DNA from: Sclerotiophoma versabilis
Taxonomy: Eukaryota > Ascomycota > Dothideomycetes > Pleosporales > Didymellaceae
DNA: 64,000 nucleotides
Assembly (NCBI GenBank): GCA_012274445.1
Contig: JAAROD010000090.1
Coordinates: 310,001 to 374,000 of the forward strand
Reading direction: 5' to 3'
The position numbers and the translations under genes are program-made. The notes below the pieces were generated by a model. That model had not been told where the DNA came from, ran no database searches, and saw only the letters and a program-made list of their open reading frames with translations. The stretch's first letter is position 1. Each line of letters begins with the position of its first letter. This document shows, one piece after another, positions 11,353-21,507 of this stretch.

Positions 11353-11740
11353 GGCTCCTTTTCGTTTTTTCGAAATCCGCCGCTCAGCATTTCTGTCATG
11401 TGTTTGGAATGTACCTGCGAGTGCGTGCCTTGCTGTAGTAAACCCGAGGGCGCGCTATACCGGTGTTGTCATTGCATACGTAGCGTCAAATCAAACATCC
11501 TTGTCGCTCCGGGCCAGTATGCCGAGGGCAGGGAAGCTGGTAGCTATTCGCTTAGGAGTATATGATGAAGAGAATGGCGAGGATGGCAGGAGATAGCTTA
11601 TTACATTGGTGATGGGTTAAATGGGATCAACGGTACGTCAAGAGAAAGAGTCAAGAGTAGGGGTTGGATACGTTCTCGTCGGCTTTTTCTGTGTTCTTTT
11701 GCTGTTTATAGACCATAGAACGAGGAGAAAACAAGCCACT

Positions 11741-12268
11741 CTAGTCGAATTCCATGTAGTGTGTCTTGAGCAGATCGATATGCATCTCGCGAGACTCCTC
11801 GTGAACCCCACTGTAACGCTCAACGGTATCCTGGAGTTGATCGAGCTGCTTGTTCAAGGCTTGTATGGTCCTTTTATATCGGCCTTGTCATTTACCCAAG
11901 TGCGCGACTCGAACTAGAAGCGCTCTTTCATTTTCCTGGATCAAGTCAGTAGGATCAAACTCGTCGAGGGGTCTGTTTTACTTTAGACGGTTACTTTGAA
12001 GTCTCCAGCTCGTTCTATTTTGCCTTGAGATTCTCTTGCAGGTTTTCTTCTAGACATCCCAGTAGATTGTCTTCTCGCTGTTTGACATCGATTCAAAGGA
12101 TTCTGCCCTCTTTTCTTTGGCGTCATGAATTTTGATGACATCGTGAAGGACGAAGTTGCAGGATAGCTGGCGCAGGTGGTGTGGGACTCGCTCTTTGTAC
12201 CAAAAATAAAGAGGGGTCGTTGTGTTTGTGGTTGCTTGAATGCGCGGGTGAGACCTGACTTCGTGCAT
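11741..12268 (-). pseudogene. Decayed gene for a helical, coiled-coil-like protein
   Basis: Minus strand. Protein-like sequence can be followed from about 12220 (LYFWYKERVPHHLRQLSCNF, then HDVIKIHDAKEKRAESFESM) through a frame change near 12047 (EENLQENLKAK) to a C-terminus ending HIDLLKTHYMEFD at the stop 11741-11743. The last part (KRTIQALNKQLDQLQDTVER) has heptad spacing. In-frame stops lie at 12015-12017 (TAG), 11991-11993 (TAA) and 11888-11890 (TGA), each where CAG, CAA or CGA would make sense, and at least two frameshifts are needed. No family recognised. The gene is clearly dead. Confidence 0.6.
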
Positions 12269-12756
12269 GGATCGGGATGGTTTTTGGCGGCTTTGGGAAG
12301 GCGAGTGAGCGCCTTGAGGGCGCAGTGCCTCACCTGGTGCGAGACGTAATGGTCATGTCTGTGAGGAGGCGAGCACGTACATTTGAGTCTGAGGCTTGTC
12401 GAGAAGTTAGCAGTGGCCTCTTAACATGCTGTAGCCTCACAACTTCCTTCGCGAAAATGTGTGCCCTAGGGCTAGGAGGTCAAGATGTGCCTTGTCGTGC
12501 CGCTACACCGGTACGTTCTCGCTTGACCTTGCTGTTATGGATTTGGGGCCTACGCTTCAATCAGTAGTAAGGGGGTGAATGCAATGCAGGCCTCAGTGTG
12601 CGACAAGCGGGTCATTGGCAGAAGCCTGCTGACCCCGATCATATATTGATGGATTCAAATATCGCAAAGCCGTCCAAGTAGGCCCAAAACACCGCAAACG
12701 CCTCGCCGGGAGAAGTATGCCCAGTATGCCATCAGATTCATGATTAGGAAAGCGGC
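12269..12756. other. Intergenic region
   Basis: Separates the decayed gene from the 3' end of calcineurin B. No supportable feature seen. Confidence 0.6.
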
Positions 12757-13476
12757 TTAGAACTGATCCAGGGTCATGCTCATAGAAACGTCCGTGTTCT
12801 CAACCATCTTGGTGAACTCCTCAAAGCTGATCTTGCCGTCGCGGTCCAGGTCGGCCTCCATGATGGTCTTGTCGACGATCTGCGACAGGGATTAGCGGGT
12901 GTTTGCATGGCCTGCAGGCTCGCTCCTTGCACGGCGTACCTGCTGTAATTGCTGGTCCTTCAGGTTGCTGCCAACCATCATCTTGAGCACAATGAACAGC
13001 TCGCCGTTGCTGATGTAGCCGTCACGGTCGATGTCGTAGACGCGGAAAGCGAACCGCAGCTTCTCTTCTTTGTTGCCCTTGCTGCTGAAGGCCGACAGGC
13101 CAGAGACGAACTCCTGGAAGTCGACGTCGCCGCCACCGTCCTCGTCGAAGATGGCGATCATCCGTGTGGCAAGAGGGTTCGAGGAGATCTGGGGAAGGGC
13201 TAGGAATTCGTCGCGCTCGATGGTGCCTGAGTTGTCCTGAGGGGTGTTAACTCCGTGGTCTAGCGACACATAGCACGAACAGGCAGCGGCGCACCTTGTC
13301 GAGCTTCATGAACCTCTTCCTCAGCCTGTCCACCTCCTCGCGGTCGACTGGCATGTGTTAGCACCTGGTTTTCAGCCCCGCAGGCATGCACACGAGCAGT
13401 GGCGCCCGCGGCTTCTGCACGTACAATTCGAGCCCGAGGCTATGTTGTCGAGAATCGCGGACGACTGGTTCCCCAT
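12757..13476 (-). CDS. CNB1: Calcineurin regulatory subunit B, 174 aa
   Basis: Minus strand, exons 13476-13425, 13347-13295, 13236-12940 and 12879-12757 (525 nt, all introns GT-AG and in phase). The protein begins MGNQSS, a consensus N-myristoylation site, and has four EF-hands: DKDNSGTIERDEF, DEDGGGDVDFQEF, DIDRDGYISNGEL and DLDRDGKISFEEF. It ends MTLDQF. The length of 174 aa matches fungal calcineurin B. It binds Ca2+ and the catalytic subunit CnaA to form the calmodulin-dependent phosphatase that dephosphorylates Crz1-type factors in stress and wall responses. The first intron (77 bp) lies in the codon after Asn17. It is divergent from the DUF1770 gene. Confidence 0.97.
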
Positions 13477-13701
13477 TTTCGGCGTGTGTGAGGGGGGAGT
13501 GAGAGGTGGGCGAGGTGGTGGTGGAGTGTGTACGGGGTGGTTGCGAGCTTTCGTGGGGTCCGCTCGACTGCGAGGGTCCCGCCGCCGCTAGGGCAGCAGG
13601 GGCTCTCGACGTCAAGGTGCGGTGCCAAGACATGGGGATGCGCCCCGAGGCGTCACCAGCGCCGCCATGGCAAGCACCTGCACCCTCGACACCAGGACAA
13701 C
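13477..13701. promoter_or_regulatory. Shared promoter of CNB1 and the DUF1770 gene
   Basis: 225 bp separate the two start codons. The half next to CNB1 (13488-13545) is strongly purine-rich on the plus strand (runs of G up to six), so the CNB1 leader would be CT-rich. No TATA box is visible. Confidence 0.5.
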
Positions 13702-14376
13702 ATGACGGAACCGGGCGTCAGCGAGCTGGCATCGACGCTGCAGTTTGGCTCCATCAAGCGCAACCCCTCCCCGCGCCACGACCTCAATCCGTCGACGGCC
13801 GCGTCTGGGAAGCAGCCCGTGACGCTCGACCACGATGCCGATGTCGACTCGGACATCGACGACGACGAGATCCCGGCCAGCGCCCTGCATCCGGTGCCGC
13901 GCAAGCAGACGATGCCCCCGCTACCGGACCTGCGCTTCGAACAGAGCTACCTCAAGAGCATCGAGAAGGCAGAGTCGTGGCAGGGCGTAGCGTGGATCAC
14001 ATTCCGCGACCAGGTGGGACAGTTCATACACAGGACTGGGGCTGCCTCGCTGACTCACACAAGGTCCTCATGTGCTTTGCGCAGGGCGTCATATGGACCC
14101 TCATCCTCAGCGGCTGGCGCCATTGGAACCGGTCAGCCAAGTTCAGCGGGCAGAGCGTAGGCGCAAAGATACGCAGATGGTGGTGGGGCGTCAACAACTG
14201 GTCCATACCAGACCCCAAGTTGAAGAACACAAAGCTGGCCAAGAACGTCTCAGAGGTGAGTGCCGCCTTCCTCGAGGTCTGGCATCCTGCTGCAAGCACC
14301 CCCGTGCGCCGCCCACTGCATACTGACCGCGCTGCAGTACTACAAGGCCGAGTTCTCGAGCGCTGCACAGGACTAG
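13702..14376 (+). CDS. DUF1770 / Atg43-like protein, 173 aa
   Basis: Exons 13702-14013, 14085-14255 and 14338-14376 (522 nt). N-terminal half: acidic and disordered, with DHDADVDSDIDDDE at about residues 41-54. Then PPLPDLRFEQSYLKSI and a hydrophobic segment across the first splice junction (WITFRDQ-GVIWTLILSGWRHW), followed by the strikingly conserved-looking basic and aromatic stretch GQSVGAKIRRWWWGVNNW. This order matches my recollection of the fungal DUF1770 family. I also recall that fission-yeast Atg43, an outer-mitochondrial-membrane mitophagy receptor, belongs to or near it, but I am less sure of that. The single hydrophobic segment is consistent with a membrane anchor. Confidence 0.7.
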
Positions 14377-14720
14377 CGCAACTCGCACATGCATCAATTG
14401 GCGTTCAGGAACAAGGCTATGGAATATCAACATCTACTCGTGCACTCAGAACCCTTTCTTCTCTTACCGAGCCTTCCTCGTATCTGCGCTTAGTTCGCGC
14501 CAGTGCCACATGGACGCGCCTTCCTTCACTTCTGTCCCGCTCTTGCCTATCCCTCGCTCGTCAGGACCTTCTCCCCACACGTGCGCACTAACACACCGCA
14601 CTCGGCTCACTACCCTAACCTCACAGCCGGTCACGACTTCGCAACCTCATCCCTCACGTCGCTGCGCCTGCTGCGTCTCAGTAGCAGTTGGTCATGGACA
14701 GACCGAGCTCAAGCCCCGCG
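14377..14720. other. Intergenic region, C-rich
   Basis: 344 bp rich in C and CT with several overlapping chance frames. Presumably the 3' end of the DUF1770 gene and the promoter of the BTB gene. Confidence 0.5.
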
Positions 14721-15656
14721 ATGATGGTTGACACTACGAGTTCTACCTTGCTTGAGCCGCCACGAAAGGTGCGCCGCGTCGCGTCGGCAGGCCCAAGGTA
14801 AAGACTTGCAGCGTTTCAAGCACACGCTGCTGACACTGGCAGTGACTTCGGAAACCCTGTTAAAAATCTATGAAAAATGCTCTTCAGTATAGTCACCATC
14901 AACGTCGGGATCAAGCCTGATTGCAAGACCTTCATGCTGCACAGCCATGCTTTACGCAGCAGTTCCAACTACTTCGCCATTGCGATGGACGTCCAGTGCG
15001 CGGTAGCCGAAAATGACAAGCCAATCAACCTCCCAGACATAATGGTCGAAGACTTTGCCGTTTATGCCAAGTTTCTCTACACAGGCCTGATCTTCACAAA
15101 AGAGACCAGTGTTACAGAGCTAGCGTGGTGCTTGCATCTATACAAAGTTGCGAGACACCTAGAAGCCATGGGCTTCCAAGACGCGATAGTCGACGCCCTC
15201 ATCGAAAACATCTCTGAGTTTCGTGCACTCAAAGGCCAGTGTCGCTTCACAGCAGGCCACATCTACACCATCTACACCATGAGCGAAGAAGGCTCGCCTT
15301 TACGCAAGTTCGCACAAAACCTATGCTTACACTCAAAGGTGCCACACGGGTTTGATAAGAAACGCTTCAAGGACTTTCCGGTCGAGTTCCAACTTGATCT
15401 ACTTACAGCTGCAGCCCCTTTCATCACTTCGTCAGCGAAGTCGACTGACATGCTGGATCCGCTGGACCTCAGCAAGTCTTACAGTTATCATGAACACACC
15501 ATTCTCGGTACGCCTTGCTACAAATCCAAATATCGACTTATGCCCGACGAACAAGTTGCTGTTGTAGCAAGTGTTGCGGTGAAGCCCTTACCGGCTACCG
15601 CGAGCAGACGACAGGTTGAAGGCCTAGCGAGCAATGACTTCGAGCTGAGAGTCTGA
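14721..15656 (+). pseudogene. BTB/POZ-domain protein gene, probably interrupted near its N-terminus
   Basis: The intact part runs 14877-15656 (259 aa). It shows a BTB fold: VTINVGIKPDCKTFMLHSHALRSSSNYF, then INLPDIMVEDFAVYAKFLYTG and a helical region. An upstream exon at 14721-14797 (MMVDTTSSTLLEPPRKVRRV...) splices over a 45-bp intron (14798-14842) in correct phase to SDFGNPVKNL and then meets a TGA at 14871-14873, one codon before the ATG at 14877. Either that stop is a recent nonsense mutation or translation starts at 14877 and the upstream exon is fortuitous. Fungal BTB proteins of this small type have no known single role; many are Cul3 adaptor candidates. Confidence 0.6.
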
Positions 15657-16068
15657 CACGGCGTCACTTTGTACACGAACTGGCACGCGCGTGACATAAT
15701 CGAGCTAGGTTTTGGAGCTATGTCGTGATAATCACATTGCAATGGTCACATAGGTATGACCATTATCTCACTGGACAAATTTAATTGACCTTGTTTTCCT
15801 GCTCACTGGTGGATCGAGCACAAAGAGGAGCACTCACAATCATCCAGATCCGACAGCATTCTATCGAAGTTGCAAGGTGAGTATGGGTGACGTAGTTACC
15901 AATCACCAAGCTCTACCAATGCAATTGATAGACGAAGCTTAGCGTCAGCACTGTACATTGTTTGCATATCAATTCAGACCTTGGACATGACCCCACCAGC
16001 CATTGCTACAGCGCCTTCTGTCGTCTGCGACTCAATCCCACCAATACTTCCTCTGCCACCTTGACACC
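15657..16068. other. Intergenic region
   Basis: Between the BTB gene and the P450 relic. Nothing distinctive seen. Confidence 0.6.
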
Positions 16069-17382
16069 ATGAAACTGGTAAGTATTTTTTTAGTCCACAA
16101 TGGCGTGGCTGCGTTGCTCTACACAACCTATGGCATGTTCTGGAGATTGTGGTTGTCACCAGTCGCAAAGTCCCCAGGCTCTAAGCTCGCAGCTGCAAAT
16201 CATGGTATGAATTCTATTATGGCGCTGTCAAGGGTGGACGATACATTTACGAGGTTGAGCGGATGCACCTGGTGTATGGTAAGCCTCTCCAAGTTCGTGA
16301 ATCCGTTGAATGACGTCTGACAAATCGTAGGCCCCATTATTCGAATAACCCCTACGAATTACATATAGACGCAAATGTACATTTCATGAGCAAGCTCTAT
16401 CCCTCCGTCGGTACTGATATCGACAAATCTTGGTGGTCAGCAGGCATGTTCGCCAACAACGAAATGACCTCCGGTACAGTCGGCCACAGATTGCACAAAA
16501 CGCGATGTGCCGCCTTTGCCAATACAAGCTTCCCGACTGGTGGGTGAATCGCACCGACGAAGCAGTATGGGTGATTCGTGTGCAAGAAGCCGAATATTTG
16601 AAGCAAAGGCGGTCGATTATGCAAGGCGGTGGCGAAGATAAAACAAGCCACATCACCATCTTCCACGAGATCCTCAACGAACCGAGTCTTCCAGCGAGCG
16701 AGAAAGGTGAAATGAGAAATGAGGATGATAGCCGAAGCAGAGAGTTTGGTGGGCGCCGGAACTCTGACGCCTGCGCACATACTAAGCCTTACATCCTTTT
16801 TCGTCTTGATCAACCCGAGCATACAAGACAGGCTGTGTGAGGAACTGGAACAAGCCATGCCAGACCCTGAGTCGGAGCCGAGTTAGGCTTTGTTTGAAGG
16901 TCTACCGTACCTCAACGCCGTCATGGACAAGGGCTTTCGGATGAGTCACGGGTCCATGCACCGCCTTTCCCGCTTAAATCTAAGTAACACCCCCGTATAT
17001 TCCTCTCCCGACAGTCGTGGGCTACTCGACCTATCTACTGGATCGTGACCCTGCCGTTTTTTCTGAACCGGAAGATTTTAGGCCGGAACGCTGGTTGGGT
17101 CTTTAGCCAAACAAAGGGAAGGACTGAGGGCGCATTTGATTAATCTCGGCAGGGGGTCGAGAGAATGTGTTGGCATGAGGCTGGCGTATGGAACTGTACC
17201 TGACGCTGGGATATGTGTTCAGGCGACTGGGCAGGCTGCTGCAGATTGTCGACACGGCGTACGAGAGGGGTGTCAAGTTTGTACAGGACTACTTTATTCC
17301 GGCGCTGAATAAGCATAGTAGGGGCGTCAGGGTGATGGCAAGGGAGATCGAGGCGAAGGCAGAGGCGAAAGCAGTGTTGTAA
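16069..17382 (+). pseudogene. Cytochrome P450 pseudogene (trichodiene-oxygenase-like type)
   Basis: Plus strand. The order of P450 segments is preserved across several frames. A membrane anchor and Pro-rich hinge (MFWRLWLSPVAKSPGSKLAAA) is followed by a frame change near 16200 (WYEFYYGAVKGGRYIYEVER). A relic intron near 16279-16330 follows, then GPIIRI, another shift, and YPSVGTDIDKSWWSAGMF with a C-helix-like HRLHKTR. About 100 residues are missing after 16545. I-helix region LVGAGTLTPAHIL; the K-helix ExxR is degraded (PYLNAVMDKGFR, Glu to Lys). Haem loop GGRECVGMRLAY keeps its Cys. The C-terminus ends at 17382. At least five frame lesions and stops make it non-functional. Confidence 0.85.
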
Positions 17383-17544
17383 AGTATAACATAAAATGAT
17401 TTCAGATATGTACAAAGAACAGTATAATATAATCTGCGGTCCCGTATCCACCCTAGCAGAACCCCTGGTTGGTCACTGCCTCGCGGTTAAGAATCTGGGC
17501 TCCTCTCCTCGCTGTCACTGGTGCTGCTGAGTCGATCGCGTCCT

Positions 17545-17925
17545 CTACTGCCGGCTCTTGCCCATGCCATTCCTCCGCCTTGGCTGTTGGTCGTCTGATT
17601 GTACAGCGGAATCCATTGATTGGTGCTGTGCCTTTGCAGCCTCAGAAGCGCGCGAGGCTCGTCGTCTCACACCGCGCATGCCGCCTCTCGCTTTGACCGC
17701 GTTTGTTGAAGCGTCACGGATCGCATTCGAGAGGTAGTGCAGCGCAGCGTCATCTTGCGTTGTGGGCTCGACAGCTGCCCTTGCGAGTGTGCTTGAGACT
17801 TTGGACTTCGATATGGCGAGGCGTGGTGCGGTGTTGATCCTGATATTTGTGTTCGAAGGGTTCGGAGATGATGCCCAGGCTGTTGCGCTGATGGTGAGGG
17901 TGAAGAGGAGGGCCGTGAACTTCAT
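17545..17925 (-). CDS. Small secreted basic protein, 126 aa
   Basis: Minus strand. I chose the ATG at 17925, which gives a clean signal peptide (MKFTALLFTLTISATAWA). The frame stays open upstream but loses the signal. The mature part has no cysteine. The C-terminal half is rich in R, A, Q and S, with clusters such as GVRRRASRA and QPRRRNGMGKSRQ. Dibasic sites could be cut by a kexin-type protease. No family recognised. It could be a secreted peptide precursor or effector candidate, but a fortuitous frame is possible. Confidence 0.5.
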   Translation of the reverse strand: MKFTALLFTLTISATAWASSPNPSNTNIRINTAPRLAISKSKVSSTLARAAVEPTTQDDAALHYLSNAIRDASTNAVKARGGMRGVRRRASRASEAAKAQHQSMDSAVQSDDQQPRRRNGMGKSRQ

Positions 17926-18795
17926 TTTGGGGTATGGTGAATTGAGGTATTGGTAGAGTGGGCTCGTAGATGCGTTCAGAGCTGCAGTGAAGACTTGAAG
18001 GAGTGGATGTTCTTTGGGTATTGTTCGCTGGTTATGAAGTGTGAAGTGTGAAATGTATTTGCTTGGAGACGCACTTGTCTTATACAATTCCATGCAATAT
18101 CTGCTCACCGCAGGTAGATGGCAGTCCTGCATTTGCCTATTCATCAGGTCTCGGGGAAATTAGATGTTTCGACCAAAGCCAGATTCACGCTCACGATACT
18201 TGCCATCATGAGCTTAGCGTCCACGCGTCGATCAGGCAGCTCATTGACTCGAAACAAAGTGGGTCATGTCATGCGAACTGGGTGTTCTTCATGTCCTGGA
18301 GTGCGTGCAGCGCATTCATCTCGGCGTCTTGATGAAAAGCAGGGTGATTCCAATGATGCTTGTATAAACGCGCCAATCTACTTGAATTTGAAGTCCACCA
18401 AAAATTCTCATACGACCAAATACGTCGTTGTCGCATTCGATGTCATAAAGTTTCGTGGGCGACGTACGCGGCTCTTCCGTATCCGCTGTTCGCTGAAACA
18501 TTGTCAAACTTGACAGTTCATGCTGAGCTCGACATGCATGGGCATGACAGTGTGACAGGTAGACATTCAGAGTGCTTCTGTAGGGATGGATTTGATTAAT
18601 GAGTGCGACGGTCTCGCCATGGAGCAGCTTGAAGATGGGCGAAAAGTGAATTGGCCGACCACGTGACAGCGCGCTAGCGCGCTTCCTACCCGCGTCGGCG
18701 GTGCCTGCCTTCATGTTTCGCGACCGCGTCGCCACTTGACCCGCACTTAGCTTTCACATCGTTGAGATGCAGCAATATCACGACTCGCACATCCA
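17926..18795. other. Intergenic region
   Basis: Divergent promoters of the small secreted protein and the Rdh54 gene. Several chance frames on both strands and no recognisable gene. Confidence 0.55.
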
Positions 18796-21507
18796 ATGAA
18801 GCCTTTCAAGCCTTTCAAGCCGCTCTCGGTCGCTGGCAGAGTAAATACTCTCAATGGCCCGCCACCAGCAATGAAACGACGGCTCTCCGAGTCTGACGAC
18901 GATGAGCCGCTGGTCCGCGCCGCACCTGCGAATCGAAAGCCGCTGGTTGACATACACAATCCTACGCCGCCTCAGACACCTCCGGTCGAGTCCAATGGCA
19001 GCTACTACACCGTGTTGTGGCGAAAGTACACCACTAAGAAGAACAAGACATGGGACGGCGATGGCGTGCTGGCTGTGGTGAACGGCGTTGGCGTGCTCAC
19101 GGACAGCGACACAGGCAAGGAGTTGGGCAAGGGAGTGTGCAATCGGCCGCTGCTCCCTGGCTCTCAACTGTCACTTGGCGGCAAGGAGCTGGAGATCGAT
19201 GGCGTTATAGAGAAGAAGGACTACTTGTCGGGCCGCATGTTCATGGGCAAGGCGTCAGCTACACCAGTCACACAGACCACAAAGCGCGCGGAACCTGGGT
19301 ACAAGATACCATCCGTGAGCAAGCCGCTTCCTGCGAGCAAGTCCAGTGTAAAGAGGACCGAGTCTTCGACCAGCACTAAGAGTGCTGTTCCTGAGTACAC
19401 TCCCTCTTTGAATAGAAAGCAGCAGTTCAAGACACCGTTGCTGTCGAATACGGTACTTCCGCAGCGCAACCCATCGATACCCACCCCTCGCCACGATCCG
19501 AACGCCCCGAACGCCTTGGTCATGAAAAGGCCTACAATAGTACCCAGGGGAAAGCAAGTCGTAGACGTCGTCGTCGATCCGGTCTTGAGCAAGCACCTCC
19601 GAGATCACCAAAGAGAGGGTGTGAAGTTCCTTTACGAATGCGTCATGGGCATGCGAAGTGAGGGCGAAGGTGCCATCATGGCTGATGAGATGGGCCTCGG
19701 AAAGACCTTGCAGACTATCACCCTGATTTGGACTCTATTAAAGCAGAACCCTATCCACGACAGCCCATCAGCCATAAAGAAAGCGCTCATTGTATGCCCA
19801 GCTGGACTGGTTGACAATTGGAAGCGCGAGTTTCGCAAATGGCTAGGCAATGAGAGGATCGGTGTCTATGTTGCAGACGCGAAGAACAAGAAGATCGCCA
19901 ACTTCACGATGGGCAAAGCTTACAATATTCTGATTATCGGATATGAGATGCTTCGAACGGTGCAAGAAGAGCTCAAGAGGGGTGCAGGTGTCGACATTGT
20001 CATTGCAGACGAAGGACATCGTTTGAAGACTGCGAACAATAAGTCGATGCAAGCTATACAGTCTCTTAACACGGAAAGACGCATCATTCTATCAGGAACG
20101 CCTCTGCAGAACGATCTGGGCGAGTTCTACACTGCGATCGACTTCGTTAATCCTGGTCTTCTCGGCCAACGGTCCGCTTTCAAGCGTGCGTTCGAAGCGC
20201 CCATTCTTCGCAGTCGTCAGCCGGATGCTAGCGAGTCAGAGCTAGAGAAGGGCGAAGCAAGATGGCAAGAATTAGTGTCATTAACCAGCAAGTTCATGAT
20301 CCGGCGTACAGCGGACGTATTGTCGAAGTATTTGCCGCCAAAGACAGAACACATCGTCTTCTGCCGACCGACAAAGGCCCAAGCTGAGGCTTACCGTAGC
20401 ATTCTCTCCTCACCTCTCTTTACCGCAGCTTACGGCAACATGGAGATGGCATTGCAGCTCATTACAATATTGAAGAAAGTATGCAACAGTCCATCGCTGC
20501 TGAAGTCGAAGAAGGATACTGAAGGTAAAGAGTCGGAGACGATAGAATCCATTCTCCCACTAATTCCGCCGCAAATCCTGAACTCGCACGCTTCCAGCAC
20601 CAAGCTTCGTCTGCTTGACAGCCTTGTGCATCGGCTATACACTACCACGGAAGAGAAGATCGTCATCGTCTCAAACTATACGATGACTCTCGACATGATC
20701 GAGCGACTGTTGACTTCATTGTCGTACACCTATCTGCGCCTGGACGGAAGTACACCCGCAACGAAGCGACAAGGCCTTGTTGAGAAGTTCAATAAGACAT
20801 CTAAAGCTGCGAACTTCGCCTTCCTCCTTTCTGCAAAGTCTGGTGGAGTGGGTCTCAACCTCATCGGTGCATCACGCATCGTGCTTTTCGATATTGATTG
20901 GAACCCTGCCACCGATTTGCAAGCCATGGCCCGCATCCATCGCGATGGCCAGAAGCTACCATGCAAAGTTTACAGATTTCTTGTTCAAGGCGGTCTCGAT
21001 GAAAAGATCTACCAACGCCAAGTCATGAAGATGGGACTTGCCAATGCCGTTGTCGACAACAAGCAGTCTGCATCCTCCTTTTCCAGAGATGAGCTGCGTG
21101 ATCTATTCCGTTTGGATGAACGCGAGACATGTCAAACGCACGATCTGCTCGGTTGCACGTGTGGCTGCACAGGAGCTCCGGAAAGCAAGCTCGAGGATCC
21201 TACTGACCTTGAGGAGGACGAGGATAGCGACGACAATAGACCTCTCTTACCCGGTTTGAGGAAAGCTAGTGAAGTCAATATCGAGGAGCAGGAGGCTGAG
21301 ATTGAACTGCGCCGCAAGGCGAAGATACCGAAGCTGAGAATGCTTATGGAGTATCGGCATATTGATACGAAGCATCTCCGTGCGGACGTGGATAGTGGAA
21401 TTGATGAGGAAGAGCTGGCTCTTGCGGTGGATGACGATGTTTTTCTTGATGTGGTGAAGCAGAGTGAGAGTAACGTCGGGTTTCTGTTAACAAAGTCCAG
21501 TTCGTAA
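18796..21507 (+). CDS. RDH54: Rad54-family DNA translocase, Rdh54/Tid1 (RAD54B) type, 903 aa
   Basis: One exon of 903 codons. The N-terminus begins with lysine-proline-phenylalanine repeats (MKPFKPFKPL), typical of Rdh54/RAD54B. A conserved N-terminal module follows (YYTVLWRKYTTKKNKTWDGDG...GKELEIDG), absent from Rad54 proper. The Snf2 ATPase core has ADEMGLGKT with Lys303 as the Walker A lysine, DEGH at 405-408, SGTPLQND, and the C-terminal helicase motif GVGLNLIGASRI with RIHRDGQ. A CxC cluster (HDLLGCTCGC) lies near the C-terminus. The enzyme remodels Rad51/Dmc1 filaments and D-loops in homologous recombination, chiefly interhomologue. Nuclear. I am confident of the subfamily from the N-terminal module. 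Confidence 0.93.
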   Translation: MKPFKPFKPLSVAGRVNTLNGPPPAMKRRLSESDDDEPLVRAAPANRKPLVDIHNPTPPQTPPVESNGSYYTVLWRKYTTKKNKTWDGDGVLAVVNGVGVLTDSDTGKELGKGVCNRPLLPGSQLSLGGKELEIDGVIEKKDYLSGRMFMGKASATPVTQTTKRAEPGYKIPSVSKPLPASKSSVKRTESSTSTKSAVPEYTPSLNRKQQFKTPLLSNTVLPQRNPSIPTPRHDPNAPNALVMKRPTIVPRGKQVVDVVVDPVLSKHLRDHQREGVKFLYECVMGMRSEGEGAIMADEMGLGKTLQTITLIWTLLKQNPIHDSPSAIKKALIVCPAGLVDNWKREFRKWLGNERIGVYVADAKNKKIANFTMGKAYNILIIGYEMLRTVQEELKRGAGVDIVIADEGHRLKTANNKSMQAIQSLNTERRIILSGTPLQNDLGEFYTAIDFVNPGLLGQRSAFKRAFEAPILRSRQPDASESELEKGEARWQELVSLTSKFMIRRTADVLSKYLPPKTEHIVFCRPTKAQAEAYRSILSSPLFTAAYGNMEMALQLITILKKVCNSPSLLKSKKDTEGKESETIESILPLIPPQILNSHASSTKLRLLDSLVHRLYTTTEEKIVIVSNYTMTLDMIERLLTSLSYTYLRLDGSTPATKRQGLVEKFNKTSKAANFAFLLSAKSGGVGLNLIGASRIVLFDIDWNPATDLQAMARIHRDGQKLPCKVYRFLVQGGLDEKIYQRQVMKMGLANAVVDNKQSASSFSRDELRDLFRLDERETCQTHDLLGCTCGCTGAPESKLEDPTDLEEDEDSDDNRPLLPGLRKASEVNIEEQEAEIELRRKAKIPKLRMLMEYRHIDTKHLRADVDSGIDEEELALAVDDDVFLDVVKQSESNVGFLLTKSSS

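Larger units (their letters stand above)
10093..11740. other. Gene-poor stretch
   Basis: A minus-strand frame at 10452-10102 encodes 116 residues with an N-terminal hydrophobic segment, but it overlaps the HET promoter and resembles nothing I know. The only other structure is the poly-C tract at 11329-11352. Confidence 0.45.

Noticed and set aside
18316..18735. Minus-strand 139-residue frame upstream of the Rdh54 gene
   Set aside because: It lies in the promoter, has no domain and irregular composition.
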